From the NCBI GenBank assembly GCA_016195965.1, contig JACPYR010000062.1:1-33991 (forward strand): a stretch of 33,991 nt of DNA, given 5' to 3'. Origin of the DNA: Nitrosomonadales bacterium (GTDB lineage Bacteria; Pseudomonadota; Gammaproteobacteria; Burkholderiales; Gallionellaceae). Below the pieces are notes generated by a model. It was not told the origin of the DNA, searched no databases, and saw only the letters and a list, made by a program, of their open reading frames with translations. Positions 17,250 through 25,172 of this stretch are shown one piece after another (position 1 is the first letter of the stretch; each line of letters opens with the position of its first letter). The position numbers and the translations under genes are program-made.

Positions 17250-19043
17250 TTTCATGTTCAAATGTTCGACCACCGGCCCCAATGCCAATGCGGGCACAAA
17301 GTTCAGCGCCCCCACCAGCAGCACCGTGCCGATCAGCAGCCAGACAAACATCTGGGTATGCGTCGCCATGCTGCCCACGCTGGCGGGGATGCGTTTCTTC
17401 GCCGCCAGCGAACCGGCCAGCGCCAGCACCGGCACCATCAGCCAGAAGCGCCCGAACCACACGGCGAAGCCCAGCGCGGTGTTGTAGAACGGCGTGTTGG
17501 CTCCAATGCCCGCGAACTCGCTGCCGTTGTTGCCGACCGCCGACGAAAAGGCGTACAGCACTTCGCTGAAGCCATGCGCACCGGGGTTGAACACGCTGCT
17601 CTTACCCGCCTCCAGCATCACGGCCAGCGCCGTCCCGCCGAGAATAATCAGCGGTGGAATCAGGATCACCAACGAAGCCATCTTGATGTCGAACGCCTCG
17701 ATTTTCTTGCCCAGATATTCCGGGGTGCGACCGATCATCAGCCCGGCGAGGAACACCGCGAGCACGGCGTACACCAGCATCCCGTACAAGCCGGAACCGA
17801 CCCCGCCGAAGATCACTTCGCCCAACTGGATTTGCGCCAGCGGCACCAGCCCGCCCAGCGGCGTGAACGAATCGTGCATCGCGTTCACCGCGCCGCACGA
17901 AGCCGCCGTGGTGATCGTGGCGAACAGCGCGGAATTGACGATGCCGAAGCGCGTTTCTTTTCCTTCCATGTTGCCGCCGGACTGCATGGCGGAAGCCGTC
18001 TGATCCACGCCCAACGCGGTGAAAGCGGGATTGCCATTTAGCTCGGCGTATTCGGCCACGGCGAGAAAGCCGACAAACAAAATTGTCATGGATGCGAGAA
18101 TCGCCCAGCCCTGGCGCGTGTCGCCCACCATCGCGCCGAAGGTGTAGCACAGCCCGGCGGGGATAATGAAGATCGCCAGCATCGCCAAGAAATTGGCGAG
18201 CGGCGTGGGGTTCTCATACGGGTGCGCCGAATTGGCGTTGAAGAAGCCGCCGCCGTTGGTGCCGAGCTGCTTGATCGCTTCTTGCGAGGCGACCGGGCCG
18301 AGGGCGATGGACTGCTCTTTCACCACCACTTTTTCGGTGACGGCGTTGCCCGATGCATCCTTCAGCGGATTGCCGGATGCATCCAGTTTAGGCTGGTCGT
18401 AGCTCGCGCTCTCCACCAGCGGCACGTTTTGATATGCGGAGAAATTCTGCACCACGCCCTGGCTGACCAGCAACAGCGCCAACACCGTTGAAATCGGCAG
18501 CAGGATATAAATAATACTGCGCGTCACGTCCACCCAGAAGTTGCCGATGGTCTCCAGCGTGTGGCGCGCGAAGCCGCGTATCAGCGCGATGGCGACCGCC
18601 ATGCCGGTGGCGGCGGAGAAAAAGTTCTGCACCGCCAGCCCCAGCATTTGCGTCAGGTAGCTCATCGTGGTTTCGCCCACGTAGCCCTGCCAGTTGGTAT
18701 TGGTGACGAAACTCAGCGCCGTGTTGAACGAAGAATCGGGCGTGACCGCGCCGAATCCCTGCGGGTTCAGCGGCAGCAAATCTTGCAAACGCTGCAAGCC
18801 ATACACCGCCAGCACGCCCAGCAAGCTGAACAAAATCATCGCCAGCGCGTATTGCGTCCAGCGCATCTCCTGCTTGCTGTCCACCCCGCACAGGCGATAG
18901 AAAAGATTTTCGATTGGAACCATCCAGCGCACCAGCGCGGGCAGCTTGCCCTCGTAAACGCGCGCCATGTACCAGCCCATGGGCTTGGCGAAAGCCAGCA
19001 GCACGCCCAGATACAGGGCGATTTGAACATATCCGTTAATCAT
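17247..19043 (-). CDS. kdpA: KdpA potassium channel-like subunit
   Basis: This 598-residue polytopic protein carries the four filter-loop motifs of KdpA. They are in NTNWQGYVGETTMSYLTQM (first), LGTNGGGFFNANSAHPYENP (second), SCGAVNAMHDSFTPLGGL (third) and AVGNNGSEFAGIG (fourth). About ten membrane helices are evident. KdpA takes potassium into the pump from the periplasm. Its ATG overlaps the kdpF stop by one base (TGATG), which is normal coupling. A GGAG within the end of kdpF serves as ribosome site. The stop is supplied by a palindromic repeat. Confidence 0.97.
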   Translation of the reverse strand: MINGYVQIALYLGVLLAFAKPMGWYMARVYEGKLPALVRWMVPIENLFYRLCGVDSKQEMRWTQYALAMILFSLLGVLAVYGLQRLQDLLPLNPQGFGAVTPDSSFNTALSFVTNTNWQGYVGETTMSYLTQMLGLAVQNFFSAATGMAVAIALIRGFARHTLETIGNFWVDVTRSIIYILLPISTVLALLLVSQGVVQNFSAYQNVPLVESASYDQPKLDASGNPLKDASGNAVTEKVVVKEQSIALGPVASQEAIKQLGTNGGGFFNANSAHPYENPTPLANFLAMLAIFIIPAGLCYTFGAMVGDTRQGWAILASMTILFVGFLAVAEYAELNGNPAFTALGVDQTASAMQSGGNMEGKETRFGIVNSALFATITTAASCGAVNAMHDSFTPLGGLVPLAQIQLGEVIFGGVGSGLYGMLVYAVLAVFLAGLMIGRTPEYLGKKIEAFDIKMASLVILIPPLIILGGTALAVMLEAGKSSVFNPGAHGFSEVLYAFSSAVGNNGSEFAGIGANTPFYNTALGFAVWFGRFWLMVPVLALAGSLAAKKRIPASVGSMATHTQMFVWLLIGTVLLVGALNFVPALALGPVVEHLNMK

Positions 19044-19129
19044 CAGAATAACTCCGGTTTAAGCAAAGCGACAAAAAGATAAACCATCAGCAACAACGCC
19101 GCGATGGCACCGATGATGTAGAAGGTCAT
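19043..19129 (-). CDS. kdpF: KdpF small subunit
   Basis: This 28-residue single-helix peptide begins MTFYIIGAIAALLLMV and ends LLKPELF. This is the classic KdpF pattern of one helix followed by a short Lys-Pro-Glu-x-Phe tail. KdpF stabilises the KdpABC complex. AAGGAACCCATC lies before the ATG. Its stop and the kdpA start share a base, and its start overlaps the stop of another small ORF upstream (ATGA). So kdpA, kdpF and that ORF form a coupled chain. Confidence 0.94.
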   Translation of the reverse strand: MTFYIIGAIAALLLMVYLFVALLKPELF

Positions 19130-19218
19130 GATGGGTTCCTTAGTTTGTCGATGCCGTAAATCAGCAGCACGGTCAGGCCGTATAAAACCATAATCAATAG
19201 CAGGTAGAACCAGTCCAT
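19126..19218 (-). CDS. 30-residue membrane mini-protein upstream of kdpF
   Basis: The product starts MDWFYLLLIMVLYG and ends YGIDKLRNPS. It is one hydrophobic helix with acidic N-terminal and basic C-terminal ends. AAGGAG lies 8 bases before the ATG, and the stop overlaps the kdpF ATG (ATGA). A good ribosome site, strict coupling and a helix-plus-short-tail shape like KdpF argue that it is translated. It could be an extra small Kdp subunit or a translational leader. It is too short for standard gene finders. I know of no named family. Confidence 0.7.
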   Translation of the reverse strand: MDWFYLLLIMVLYGLTVLLIYGIDKLRNPS

Positions 19219-19277
19219 TTGCTTCGCTCCTTGTAAAAAATTCGGCTTGCATGGTAGGGAATGGCGAATTAAAACGG

Positions 19278-19317
19278 TGTAAAGATGAACACCTTGGGTG
19301 TAAAGAAGTTGTAAAGA
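19278..19317 (-). promoter_or_regulatory. Likely KdpE operator: phased TCTTTACA repeats
   Basis: Read on the - strand, TCTTTACA occurs three times (19317-19310, 19306-19299 and 19285-19278). Spacings are 11 and 21 bases, so all three lie on one face of the helix. The middle copy reads TTTACACCC, like the E. coli KdpE site. Direct repeats 11 bases apart are the usual target of OmpR/PhoB-type regulators. A weak -10 (TACCAT, near 19245) lies downstream. Confidence 0.65.
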
Positions 19318-19473
19318 TTTTTCTGACCTTCGGAATCTGACTTAGCAACATGGTTTCATGGGGCTGTGTCACATTCATTGTGGATGACGCGCCAGTCTGA
19401 GGGCGCGGCAAGTTATTTCAATATCCCGTCCAATCAGGTAGTCGAACTCGGAACTAAGGTTTTGTTGTAGCGT

Positions 19474-19489
19474 TGTCATATTTACTACA
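19474..19489. promoter_or_regulatory. NifA upstream activator site for nifE
   Basis: TGT-N10-ACA is present, flanked as TTGT...ACAA. Its centre lies about 78 bases before the predicted start of the sigma-54 promoter at 19534-19549. It lies in the 377-base gap between the Kdp leader ORF and nifE. That gap also holds the KdpE-like repeats. Confidence 0.85.
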
Positions 19490-19533
19490 AAGTCATGCGG
19501 CATAAATCCTATTGAAATCAACCCGCTGTTCCT

Positions 19534-19549
19534 TGGCATGGCATTTGCA
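19534..19549 (+). promoter_or_regulatory. Sigma-54 (-24/-12) promoter of the nifE operon
   Basis: TGGCATG-GCAT-TTGCA fits the consensus, with GG and GC 12 bases apart. Transcription should start near 19560, 36 bases before the nifE ATG. It is the only such promoter I find for the whole + strand run up to 28226. Confidence 0.9.
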
Positions 19550-19595
19550 AAAGTGAGGCTGTCATTACTCACAATTGATTGCCATACAAGCCCCA

Positions 19596-21002
19596 ATGAA
19601 AGCTAACGATATCGCCGAGCTGCTCAACGAGCCGGCCTGCTCACATAACACCAAGTCGAAATCCGGCTGCGCGCGTCCCAAGCCTGGGGAGACGGCGGGG
19701 GGGTGTTCGTTTGATGGGGCGCAGATCGCGTTGTTGCCAATCGCGGATGTGGCGCACATAGTACACGGACCGATCGCTTGCTCGGGCAGTTCCTGGGACA
19801 ACCGTGGCACGCGTTCTTCCGGCCCGACGCTGTACCGCATCGGCATGACCACCGACCTAACCGAACAGGATGTCATCATGGGGCGCGGCGAAAAGCGGCT
19901 GTTCCATGCCATCAAACAAGCGGTGGACAGCTATTCCCCGAAAGCGGTGTTCGTTTACAACACCTGCGTGCCCGCGCTGACCGGCGACGACATCGGCGCG
20001 GTGTGCAAGGCGGCTGCGGAAAAATGCGGCGTGCCGGTGGTGCCGGTGGATTGCGCCGGTTTCTATGGCACCAAGAATCTCGGCAACCGCATCGCGGGCG
20101 AAGCGATGTTCAAGTATGTAGTGGGGACGGCGGAGCCGTTGCCTGTGCCGCCCGAGGCGCAACGTCCCGGCATCACCGTGCATGATGTGAACCTGATTGG
20201 AGAATACAACATCGCGGGTGAATTCTGGAACGTGTTGCCGCTATTCGATGAGCTCGGCTTGCGCATCCTGTGCACCCTGTCCGGCGACGCACGCTTTCAT
20301 GATGTGCAGACCATGCACCGAGCCGAAGCCAATATGGTGGTGTGCGCCAAGGCGCTGCTCAACGTGGCGCGCAAACTGCAAACCGATTACGCAATCCCAT
20401 TCTTCGAGGGAAGCTTCTACGGCGTGACCGACACCTCAATGGCGTTCCGCGATTTCGCGCGTTTGCTCAACGATGCATCGCTGACCGAGCGTGTGGAAGC
20501 GCTGATCGCCCGCGAAGAAGCCAAGATCAATCTGGAACTCGATCCATGGCGAGACAAGCTGCGCGGCAAACGCGTGCTGCTCTACACCGGTGGCGTGAAG
20601 TCCTGGTCCATCGTGTCCGCCTTGCAGGACCTGGGCCTGGAAGTGGTCGCCACCGGTACCAACAAATCTACCGAAGAAGATAAAGAACGCATCCGAGAAA
20701 TCATGGGCGAAAAGACCAAGATGATCACCGACGGCAGTCCCAAGGCATTGCTCGGCGTCATCAAGGAATATCAAGCTGACATCCTGATCGCGGGCGGGCG
20801 CAATATGTACACCGCACTGAAAGCGAGGATTCCGTTTCTGGACATAAATCAGGAGCGCGAATTCGGCTATGAAGGATATAGCGGCATGATCGAACTCGCG
20901 CGCCAACTCGCGCTGACGTTGCAGAGTCCGGTGTGGCAAGCGGTGCGCAAGCCAACTCCGTGGGCGAAATCATCTGGGCTGGGTGTGGAGTTGGGGGCGT
21001 GA
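19596..21002 (+). CDS. nifE: NifE, FeMo-cofactor scaffold subunit
   Basis: This 468-residue homologue of NifD pairs with NifN to form the NifEN scaffold, on which the NifB product is matured with Mo and homocitrate. Fe-S ligands Cys37 (GGCSFDGAQ), Cys62 ([14 protein letters not shown]) and Cys124 ([13 protein letters not shown]) match A. vinelandii positions exactly. The ATG at 19596 is chosen because [15 protein letters not shown] is the usual NifE beginning. A TTG at 19575 is also downstream of the promoter but less likely. The ribosome site is weak. A 152-base gap with repeats separates it from nifN. Confidence 0.97.
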   Translation: MKANDIAELLNEPACSHNTKSKSGCARPKPGETAGGCSFDGAQIALLPIADVAHIVHGPIACSGSSWDNRGTRSSGPTLYRIGMTTDLTEQDVIMGRGEKRLFHAIKQAVDSYSPKAVFVYNTCVPALTGDDIGAVCKAAAEKCGVPVVPVDCAGFYGTKNLGNRIAGEAMFKYVVGTAEPLPVPPEAQRPGITVHDVNLIGEYNIAGEFWNVLPLFDELGLRILCTLSGDARFHDVQTMHRAEANMVVCAKALLNVARKLQTDYAIPFFEGSFYGVTDTSMAFRDFARLLNDASLTERVEALIAREEAKINLELDPWRDKLRGKRVLLYTGGVKSWSIVSALQDLGLEVVATGTNKSTEEDKERIREIMGEKTKMITDGSPKALLGVIKEYQADILIAGGRNMYTALKARIPFLDINQEREFGYEGYSGMIELARQLALTLQSPVWQAVRKPTPWAKSSGLGVELGA

Positions 21003-21033
21003 TATGAGAATGAATCTCCATTTATTTAATTCG

Positions 21034-21118
21034 TTCGCACTGAGCTGGTCGAAGTGTGGGCGGATTAAACAACGCTCAGTGCAAGCCATTCATGGTTCGA
21101 CAAGCTCACCGCGAACGG
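21034..21118. repeat. Pair of dispersed palindromic repeats between nifE and nifN
   Basis: GCACTGAGCTGGTCGAAGTG (21038-21057) is one unit. GTTCGACAAGCTCACCGCGAAC (about 21095-21116, cut here as GTTCGACAAGCTC) is a reversed copy of the family at 3171-3205. They fill most of the gap before nifN. Confidence 0.65.
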
Positions 21119-21154
21119 CTTTTGTGCTGCCATGTTTTTAAACAGGCGAATGAT

Positions 21155-22612
21155 ATGGCCGAAATCCTGAAACGCAACAAAGCCCTTGCGGTTAATCCGC
21201 TCAAGGCCAGCCAGCCGATAGGCGCATCGCTGGCATTTCTCGGCATCAATCGCGCGATCCCGATGATGCACGGTTCGCAAGGCTGCACTGCTTTTGGCAA
21301 GGTGTATTTCGTGCGCCATTTCCGCGAGCCGATTCCACTGCAAACAACCGCGATGGATCAGGTGTCCACTGTGATGAATGCCGACGAGAACGTCATTGAA
21401 GGGCTCAAGGCGGTTGCGGATAAAAGCAAACCCGCGCTGATCGGCCTGATGACTACCGGGCTTTCCGAAACACAGGGGACGGACATCAAACGTTTGGTAA
21501 AACAGTTCTATGCCGAAAACCCGGATTTCGCACACATACCCGTTGTGCCGGTAAATACGCCGGACTTTACCGGTTGTCTGGAAAGCGGTTACGCGCTGGC
21601 GGTCAAGGCAATGCTGGAAGTGCTGATCCCGGCAAGCAGTCAGCCTGGCAAACGCAAAAAGCAAGTCAACGTGCTGGCCGGATCGTTTCTCACGCCCGGC
21701 GACATCGAGCATATCAAGGAGTTGGTCGAGGCATTCGGCTTGCGTCCGCTAGTGTTGCCGGACATCGCCGATTCTTTGGATGGTCATCTCAGCGAAACAG
21801 AATCCAGTCCGCTGACTTTGGGCGGCACGCCAGTGTCGGAAATTTATAGCATGGGCGATTCGGTTGCGACCTTAGTGCTCGGCAACTCGTTGTTCGATGC
21901 AGCCGATCTGCTCAAGGAACGCACCGGTGTGCCGGACTATCGTTTCGACAGCCTGATGGGCCTGGAGCCGGCAGACAGTTTTATCTCGGCACTCGCAAAA
22001 ATTTCCGGCAAACCGGTGCCGGAAAAGATCGAACGTCAGCGCGCGCAGTTGCAGGACGCGATGGTGGACTGTCATTTCATGCTGGGCTTTGCGCGTGTCG
22101 CAATTGCCGCCGACCCGGACTTGCTGTTCGGCTTTGCTCAACTGGTGGCGGAGATGGGCTGTGAGGTAGTGGCTGCCGTGGTCCCGGCGCGAGCCAATAT
22201 TTTACAAAGCGTGTGCGCGGCACAAGTCGCTATCGGCGATCTGGAAGACTTGGAAATCACGGCGAAAAACAATGGCGCGCAACTCATCATCAGCAATTCG
22301 CATGCAGTGGAAACCGCGCGCCGTTTGCAACTGCCGTTACTGCGCGCCGGTTTCCCGCAATACGATTTGATCGGCGGCTACCAGCGCATGTGGATCGGTT
22401 ATCGCGGCACACGGCAAACCTTGTTCGATCTGGCCAACATGCTTGTCGAGCACGGTCATCACGAGGTCGCGCCTTATGTGTCGGTCTACAGCAATCGCTT
22501 TGGAGAAGTCCCTCTCCCTAACCCTCTCCCGCAAGCGGGCGAGGGGGCAAACGAGAAAGGCATTTTCCGAAAGGTGAATTATGCGACATCTGCGTCTGGT
22601 AGCCGACACTAA
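21155..22612 (+). CDS. nifN: NifN, FeMo-cofactor scaffold subunit, with repeat-derived C-terminal tail
   Basis: NifN is the NifK-like partner of NifE. The ATG at 21155 gives [20 protein letters not shown], the usual start; the frame upstream of it is repeat sequence. Cys44 ([10 protein letters not shown]) is the NifEN cluster ligand. The product has 485 residues, longer than typical (about 440-460). The family part ends near [13 protein letters not shown]. About 34 more residues follow ([13 protein letters not shown] and on to SASGSRH), the first of which are encoded by a dispersed palindrome at 22509-22547. This tail is unlikely to have a conserved role. Its stop is 10 bases before nifX. Confidence 0.96.
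   Translation: MAEILKRNKALAVNPLKASQPIGASLAFLGINRAIPMMHGSQGCTAFGKVYFVRHFREPIPLQTTAMDQVSTVMNADENVIEGLKAVADKSKPALIGLMTTGLSETQGTDIKRLVKQFYAENPDFAHIPVVPVNTPDFTGCLESGYALAVKAMLEVLIPASSQPGKRKKQVNVLAGSFLTPGDIEHIKELVEAFGLRPLVLPDIADSLDGHLSETESSPLTLGGTPVSEIYSMGDSVATLVLGNSLFDAADLLKERTGVPDYRFDSLMGLEPADSFISALAKISGKPVPEKIERQRAQLQDAMVDCHFMLGFARVAIAADPDLLFGFAQLVAEMGCEVVAAVVPARANILQSVCAAQVAIGDLEDLEITAKNNGAQLIISNSHAVETARRLQLPLLRAGFPQYDLIGGYQRMWIGYRGTRQTLFDLANMLVEHGHHEVAPYVSVYSNRFGEVPLPNPLPQAGEGANEKGIFRKVNYATSASGSRH
22509..22547. repeat. CCCTCTCCC-type palindrome inside the 3' end of nifN
   Basis: Arms at 22522-22532 and 22535-22545 pair at 10 of 11 bases around an AA loop, preceded by CCCTCTCCCTAA. This is a common dispersed intergenic repeat, but here it is read in frame as the C-terminal tail of NifN. 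Confidence 0.8.
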
Positions 22613-22622
22613 GGAGAATTGC

Positions 22623-23036
22623 ATGACAGTAAAAATCGCTTTTGCCAGCAATGACAGGCGTTTGGTCAACCAGCACTTTGGCGCGGCGGAAGCGTTTGCC
22701 ATTTATGAAATGAGCGAAACGGATTCGCGCCTGGTGGAAGTGGCCGAATTCATCGAAACCGCGATGGACGGGCACGAAGGAAAACTGGCCGCAAAAATTG
22801 AATTATTGAACGGTTGTGCTGCGGTGTATTGCAATGCAGTGGGCGCTTCGGCCATACAACAACTGTTGGCGAAAGGCATACAGCCGATGCGCGTGGATGA
22901 GTGCAGCGCCATAGACGATTTGCTCGGTTGCTTGCAGAAAAATATGCGAAGCGAACCACCGGCGTGGCTGGCAAAACATTTGAAGAAACAGGCAAGCGTA
23001 GATCGCTTTGCCGATGAAGAGGAGTGGCAGGAATGA
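22623..23036 (+). CDS. nifX: NifX, FeMo-cofactor precursor carrier
   Basis: AAGGAG at 22610-22615 sits 7 bases before this ATG; the longer frame from 22581 lies in nifN. The product has 137 residues. The NifX/NafY domain has VKIAFASNDRRLVNQHFGAA with His18 in the HFG motif, and a C-terminal SEPPAWLAKHLKKQ shared with NifY. NifX binds NifB-co and the VK-cluster and moves cofactor precursors between NifB and NifEN. It is a little shorter than A. vinelandii NifX (158). Its stop overlaps the start of the RseC-like gene (ATGA). Confidence 0.95.
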   Translation: MTVKIAFASNDRRLVNQHFGAAEAFAIYEMSETDSRLVEVAEFIETAMDGHEGKLAAKIELLNGCAAVYCNAVGASAIQQLLAKGIQPMRVDECSAIDDLLGCLQKNMRSEPPAWLAKHLKKQASVDRFADEEEWQE

Positions 23037-23470
23037 TAGCGACTACTGCACGCGTGATCTCTGCCGACAACGGGACGGCTTTGGTCGAGCCAACCATGGA
23101 ATCTGGTTGCGGCGGGTGCAAGGCAAGCAGCTCTTGCGCAGTCTCCGGCCTGGGGAAATATTTTTCCAATAACCGCCAGGCGATCGCCGTGCGCTGCGAT
23201 GCCAGCGTTCACGCCGGTGACCAGTTGCACATGACGATGAACGAAGGGGATTTTATCAAGGCAGGCATGCTGGTGTATTTGTTGCCCAGCGTGTTTATTA
23301 TCATCGGCGCGGGTTGCGCGGCGTCGCTGGATTTTGGCGATGCAGGCGCATTGGCGGGCGCAGTATTGGGGTTTGTCGGCGGCTTGCTGATAGTCAGATT
23401 AATCGGATGGACACCGAACATGACAGTGCGCAAGCAAAAAAATTTATTCAACGAAGGAGATACACCATGA
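23033..23470 (+). CDS. RseC/MucC-like membrane protein within the nif operon
   Basis: This 145-residue protein overlaps nifX by 4 bases at its start and the next nif gene by 4 bases at its end, so it is fully embedded in the translation chain. Cys26, 29 and 35 (SGCGGCKASSSCAVSG) followed by two membrane helices (about 78-98 and 103-124) are typical of the RseC family. In E. coli RseC belongs to the Rsx system that reduces SoxR, and Rsx is homologous to Rnf. In some diazotrophs Rnf supplies electrons to ferredoxin for nitrogenase. A redox role at the membrane linked to nitrogen fixation is therefore inferred. No rnf genes are in the window. Confidence 0.85.
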   Translation: MIATTARVISADNGTALVEPTMESGCGGCKASSSCAVSGLGKYFSNNRQAIAVRCDASVHAGDQLHMTMNEGDFIKAGMLVYLLPSVFIIIGAGCAASLDFGDAGALAGAVLGFVGGLLIVRLIGWTPNMTVRKQKNLFNEGDTP

Positions 23471-23934
23471 ACCAGGCGGTAGCGGTAGAACAGGACGCAT
23501 TGCTGTCCACAGACTTCATCAAGGAAATGGTTAAGCAGATGCGCGCGATAGACAGTTATGGCACGTACGATGGCTGGCCATCTGATCGTATTTTGGCACC
23601 TTATGTGGTTACCAAAGAGCAACGCCGCGCTATCCCGGTGATCGGCGATCCCGACGACATCATGCTGTCGCGCATCAGGGCGTTCTACAACGCGGTTTCC
23701 TCACTGATCGAAAAAGAATGCGGCTTGATGGCGGTTCCCATCATCAATATTTCGCACGAAGGATTCGGGCGTGCCGTGATTACCGTGGGCAAGCTGGTGG
23801 TGATGGATCGTACCCTGCGCGATGTGCACCGCTACGGTTATGAAAGCCTGTCCAAGATGAAGGATGAAGGCGACAAGTTGTTGGCCGTGGCGCTGGAGAT
23901 CATTGGTAAATATCCGGAAGTGGCCGGGATGTAA
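23467..23934 (+). CDS. NifX-associated protein, DUF269 (Orf5)
   Basis: This 155-residue protein begins MNQAVAVEQDALLSTDFIKE. GAAGGAGATACACC before the ATG is a strong ribosome site. Conserved family features are IDSYGTYDGWPSDRILAPYV and a C-terminal RYGYESLSKMKDEGDKLLAVALEII (given in parts: RYGYESLSKMKDEG). DUF269 genes follow nifX in most proteobacterial nif clusters (orf5 in A. vinelandii). The protein is soluble. Its function is not established; the position implies late FeMo-co biosynthesis. Confidence 0.94.
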   Translation: MNQAVAVEQDALLSTDFIKEMVKQMRAIDSYGTYDGWPSDRILAPYVVTKEQRRAIPVIGDPDDIMLSRIRAFYNAVSSLIEKECGLMAVPIINISHEGFGRAVITVGKLVVMDRTLRDVHRYGYESLSKMKDEGDKLLAVALEIIGKYPEVAGM

Positions 23935-23941
23935 GGAGCGC

Positions 23942-24178
23942 ATGATGACCGAAGAAGAGTTGAAGGCGCTCGACAAGGAAGTGAAAAAACTCAAGCGCAT
24001 TTCCAGCGAATGGGCTTCGCAGTTGCACGACTTGGTCGAGGACAGGTTGCCTGCCGGATATGAGGAAATCCATGGAATTTCCCAGTCCACCTATGACGCA
24101 TGCAAAGCATGGGCAGATGCCAACGCGCGTTTGATCACGGCACAGAAGGATATGCAACAGGAAGCGCAAAATGGCTGA
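23942..24178 (+). CDS. DUF683 / CCE_0567-type small metalloprotein (Orf6)
   Basis: This 78-residue protein is mostly two helices: MMTEEELKALDKEVKKLKRI, then a turn LPAGYEEI, then the second helix through the C-terminus. It is the Rop-like DUF683 family seen after DUF269 genes in nif operons (orf6 in A. vinelandii). AAGGAG at 23934-23939 precedes two adjacent ATGs (23942 and 23945), either of which could be used. It overlaps fdxB by 8 bases. Members of the family from cyanobacteria bind metal ions, but the role in nitrogen fixation is unclear. Confidence 0.92.
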   Translation: MMTEEELKALDKEVKKLKRISSEWASQLHDLVEDRLPAGYEEIHGISQSTYDACKAWADANARLITAQKDMQQEAQNG

Positions 24179-24461
24179 GATCACCGGAATCACACGCGGC
24201 GGGACGGCGTGGACACCCACCTTCATCACCGCGCTGAACCAGGGCACCTGCATCGGCTGCGGCCGCTGCTTCAAGGTTTGTCCGCGCAATGTGTTCGAGT
24301 TGGTGGAACGTTCCGAGGACGATGCGGCCTATGATGAGGATGAAGACAACAGCATGGTGATGTCGCTGGCGAATGTGTTGGACTGCATCGGTTGCGGCTC
24401 CTGCGGGCGGGTTTGTCCCAAGCAGTGCCACACCCATGAAGCGTTGCCACTGGCCGTTTGA
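24171..24461 (+). CDS. fdxB: Ferredoxin III, nif-specific, 2[4Fe-4S] (FdxB)
   Basis: This 96-residue protein has two four-cysteine motifs. One is Cys27, 30, 33 and 37 (TCIGCGRCFKVCPRN). The other is Cys72, 75, 78 and 82 (DCIGCGSCGRVCPKQ), with an extra Cys86. An acidic linker (EDDAAYDEDEDN) lies between them. This layout is FdxB, the nif-specific ferredoxin III. It is a probable electron carrier for NifB/NifEN steps or for nitrogenase. It overlaps the DUF683 gene by 8 bases and is followed after 17 bases by another ferredoxin gene. Confidence 0.95.
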   Translation: MAEITGITRGGTAWTPTFITALNQGTCIGCGRCFKVCPRNVFELVERSEDDAAYDEDEDNSMVMSLANVLDCIGCGSCGRVCPKQCHTHEALPLAV

Positions 24462-24478
24462 TTTTAAGGAGATTATTC

Positions 24479-24802
24479 ATGCCCAGACCAGCGAAACATG
24501 TTTTCGTCTGTTCACAAGCCCGTCCGCCAGGACATCCGCGCGGTTCATGCGGAGCCAAGGGCTGCCGCGAAGTGGTGGATGAATTCACCAAACAGTGGCA
24601 ACAGCGCCAGCTCTTCACTCAGGTAGCCGTGACGCCGACAGGCTGCCTGGGGCCGTGCAATGCCGGGCCCAGCGTGTTGGTATATCCCGATGGCATCATG
24701 TACGGAAATGTTACCAAGGCGGATGTGAGCGTCATATTTGAAGAGCATTTACTGGGTGGTAAGCCGGTAGAGCGGCTCAAGATGCCTGCCGACATATGGT
24801 AA
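24479..24802 (+). CDS. [2Fe-2S] thioredoxin-fold ferredoxin
   Basis: This 107-residue protein starts at 24479 after TTAAGGAGATTATTC. It has Cys11, 24 and 29 near the N-terminus (FVCSQARPPGHPRGSCGAKG) and Cys56 and Cys60 (PTGCLGPCNAGPSVLVYP). This is the thioredoxin-like [2Fe-2S] ferredoxin family, like A. vinelandii FdI of the [2Fe-2S] type encoded in its nif region. Its role in diazotrophs is unclear; an interaction with the MoFe protein has been suggested. It overlaps the next ORF by 7 bases (ATGGTAA). Confidence 0.93.
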   Translation: MPRPAKHVFVCSQARPPGHPRGSCGAKGCREVVDEFTKQWQQRQLFTQVAVTPTGCLGPCNAGPSVLVYPDGIMYGNVTKADVSVIFEEHLLGGKPVERLKMPADIW

Positions 24803-25170
24803 CTACCGCTGCAACCAAACTGCTCCCGGCTGAGCTGGAAGTATTGGCGGAACGCATCGTGATTGCGCTGACGGATGAGGCGGCGCATTTTGCCGGTGAA
24901 CAGGGTGCGCCGCAGATCACGCTGGCTGCGGCGAACTTCACCAAGGTTATCGACCCCGGCAATCAACTGCCCGGCTACGAAGGTGTTTGGCGCAACGCCC
25001 GCAACGAACGTTGCGGCTGCTTGACCTTCAATAGCGATGGCAGTTTCTACGCCGAATATGATTTGTTCTGTCCGCACCCGCGCGATGCACGCTGGTTCGT
25101 CGAGATGATCACTGCATGGGGGAGGGCTGATTCACTGCGTGTCGAGGCCCAGATGATTCCGAGTCCATAA
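24796..25170 (+). CDS. Unrecognised 124-residue nif-operon protein
   Basis: The start overlaps the ferredoxin stop by 7 bases. The first half is helical (KLLPAELEVLAERIVIALTD). The second half is beta-rich with aromatic residues and cysteines close together (ERCGCLTFNSDGSF, then DLFCPHPRDARWFVEMITAW). The Cys-Gly-Cys and the Cys-Pro-His-Pro could bind metal, but this is only a suggestion. No membrane segment or signal peptide is seen. I do not recognise the family. It is cotranslated with a [2Fe-2S] ferredoxin inside the nifE operon, so a link to that ferredoxin is the simplest guess. Confidence 0.82.
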   Translation: MVTTAATKLLPAELEVLAERIVIALTDEAAHFAGEQGAPQITLAAANFTKVIDPGNQLPGYEGVWRNARNERCGCLTFNSDGSFYAEYDLFCPHPRDARWFVEMITAWGRADSLRVEAQMIPSP

Positions 25171-25172
25171 CG

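Noticed and set aside
16280-18041. Long + strand open frames over kdpB and kdpA
   Set aside because: They are His/Gln/Arg-rich translations of the antisense of well-identified genes, typical of shadows in GC-rich DNA.
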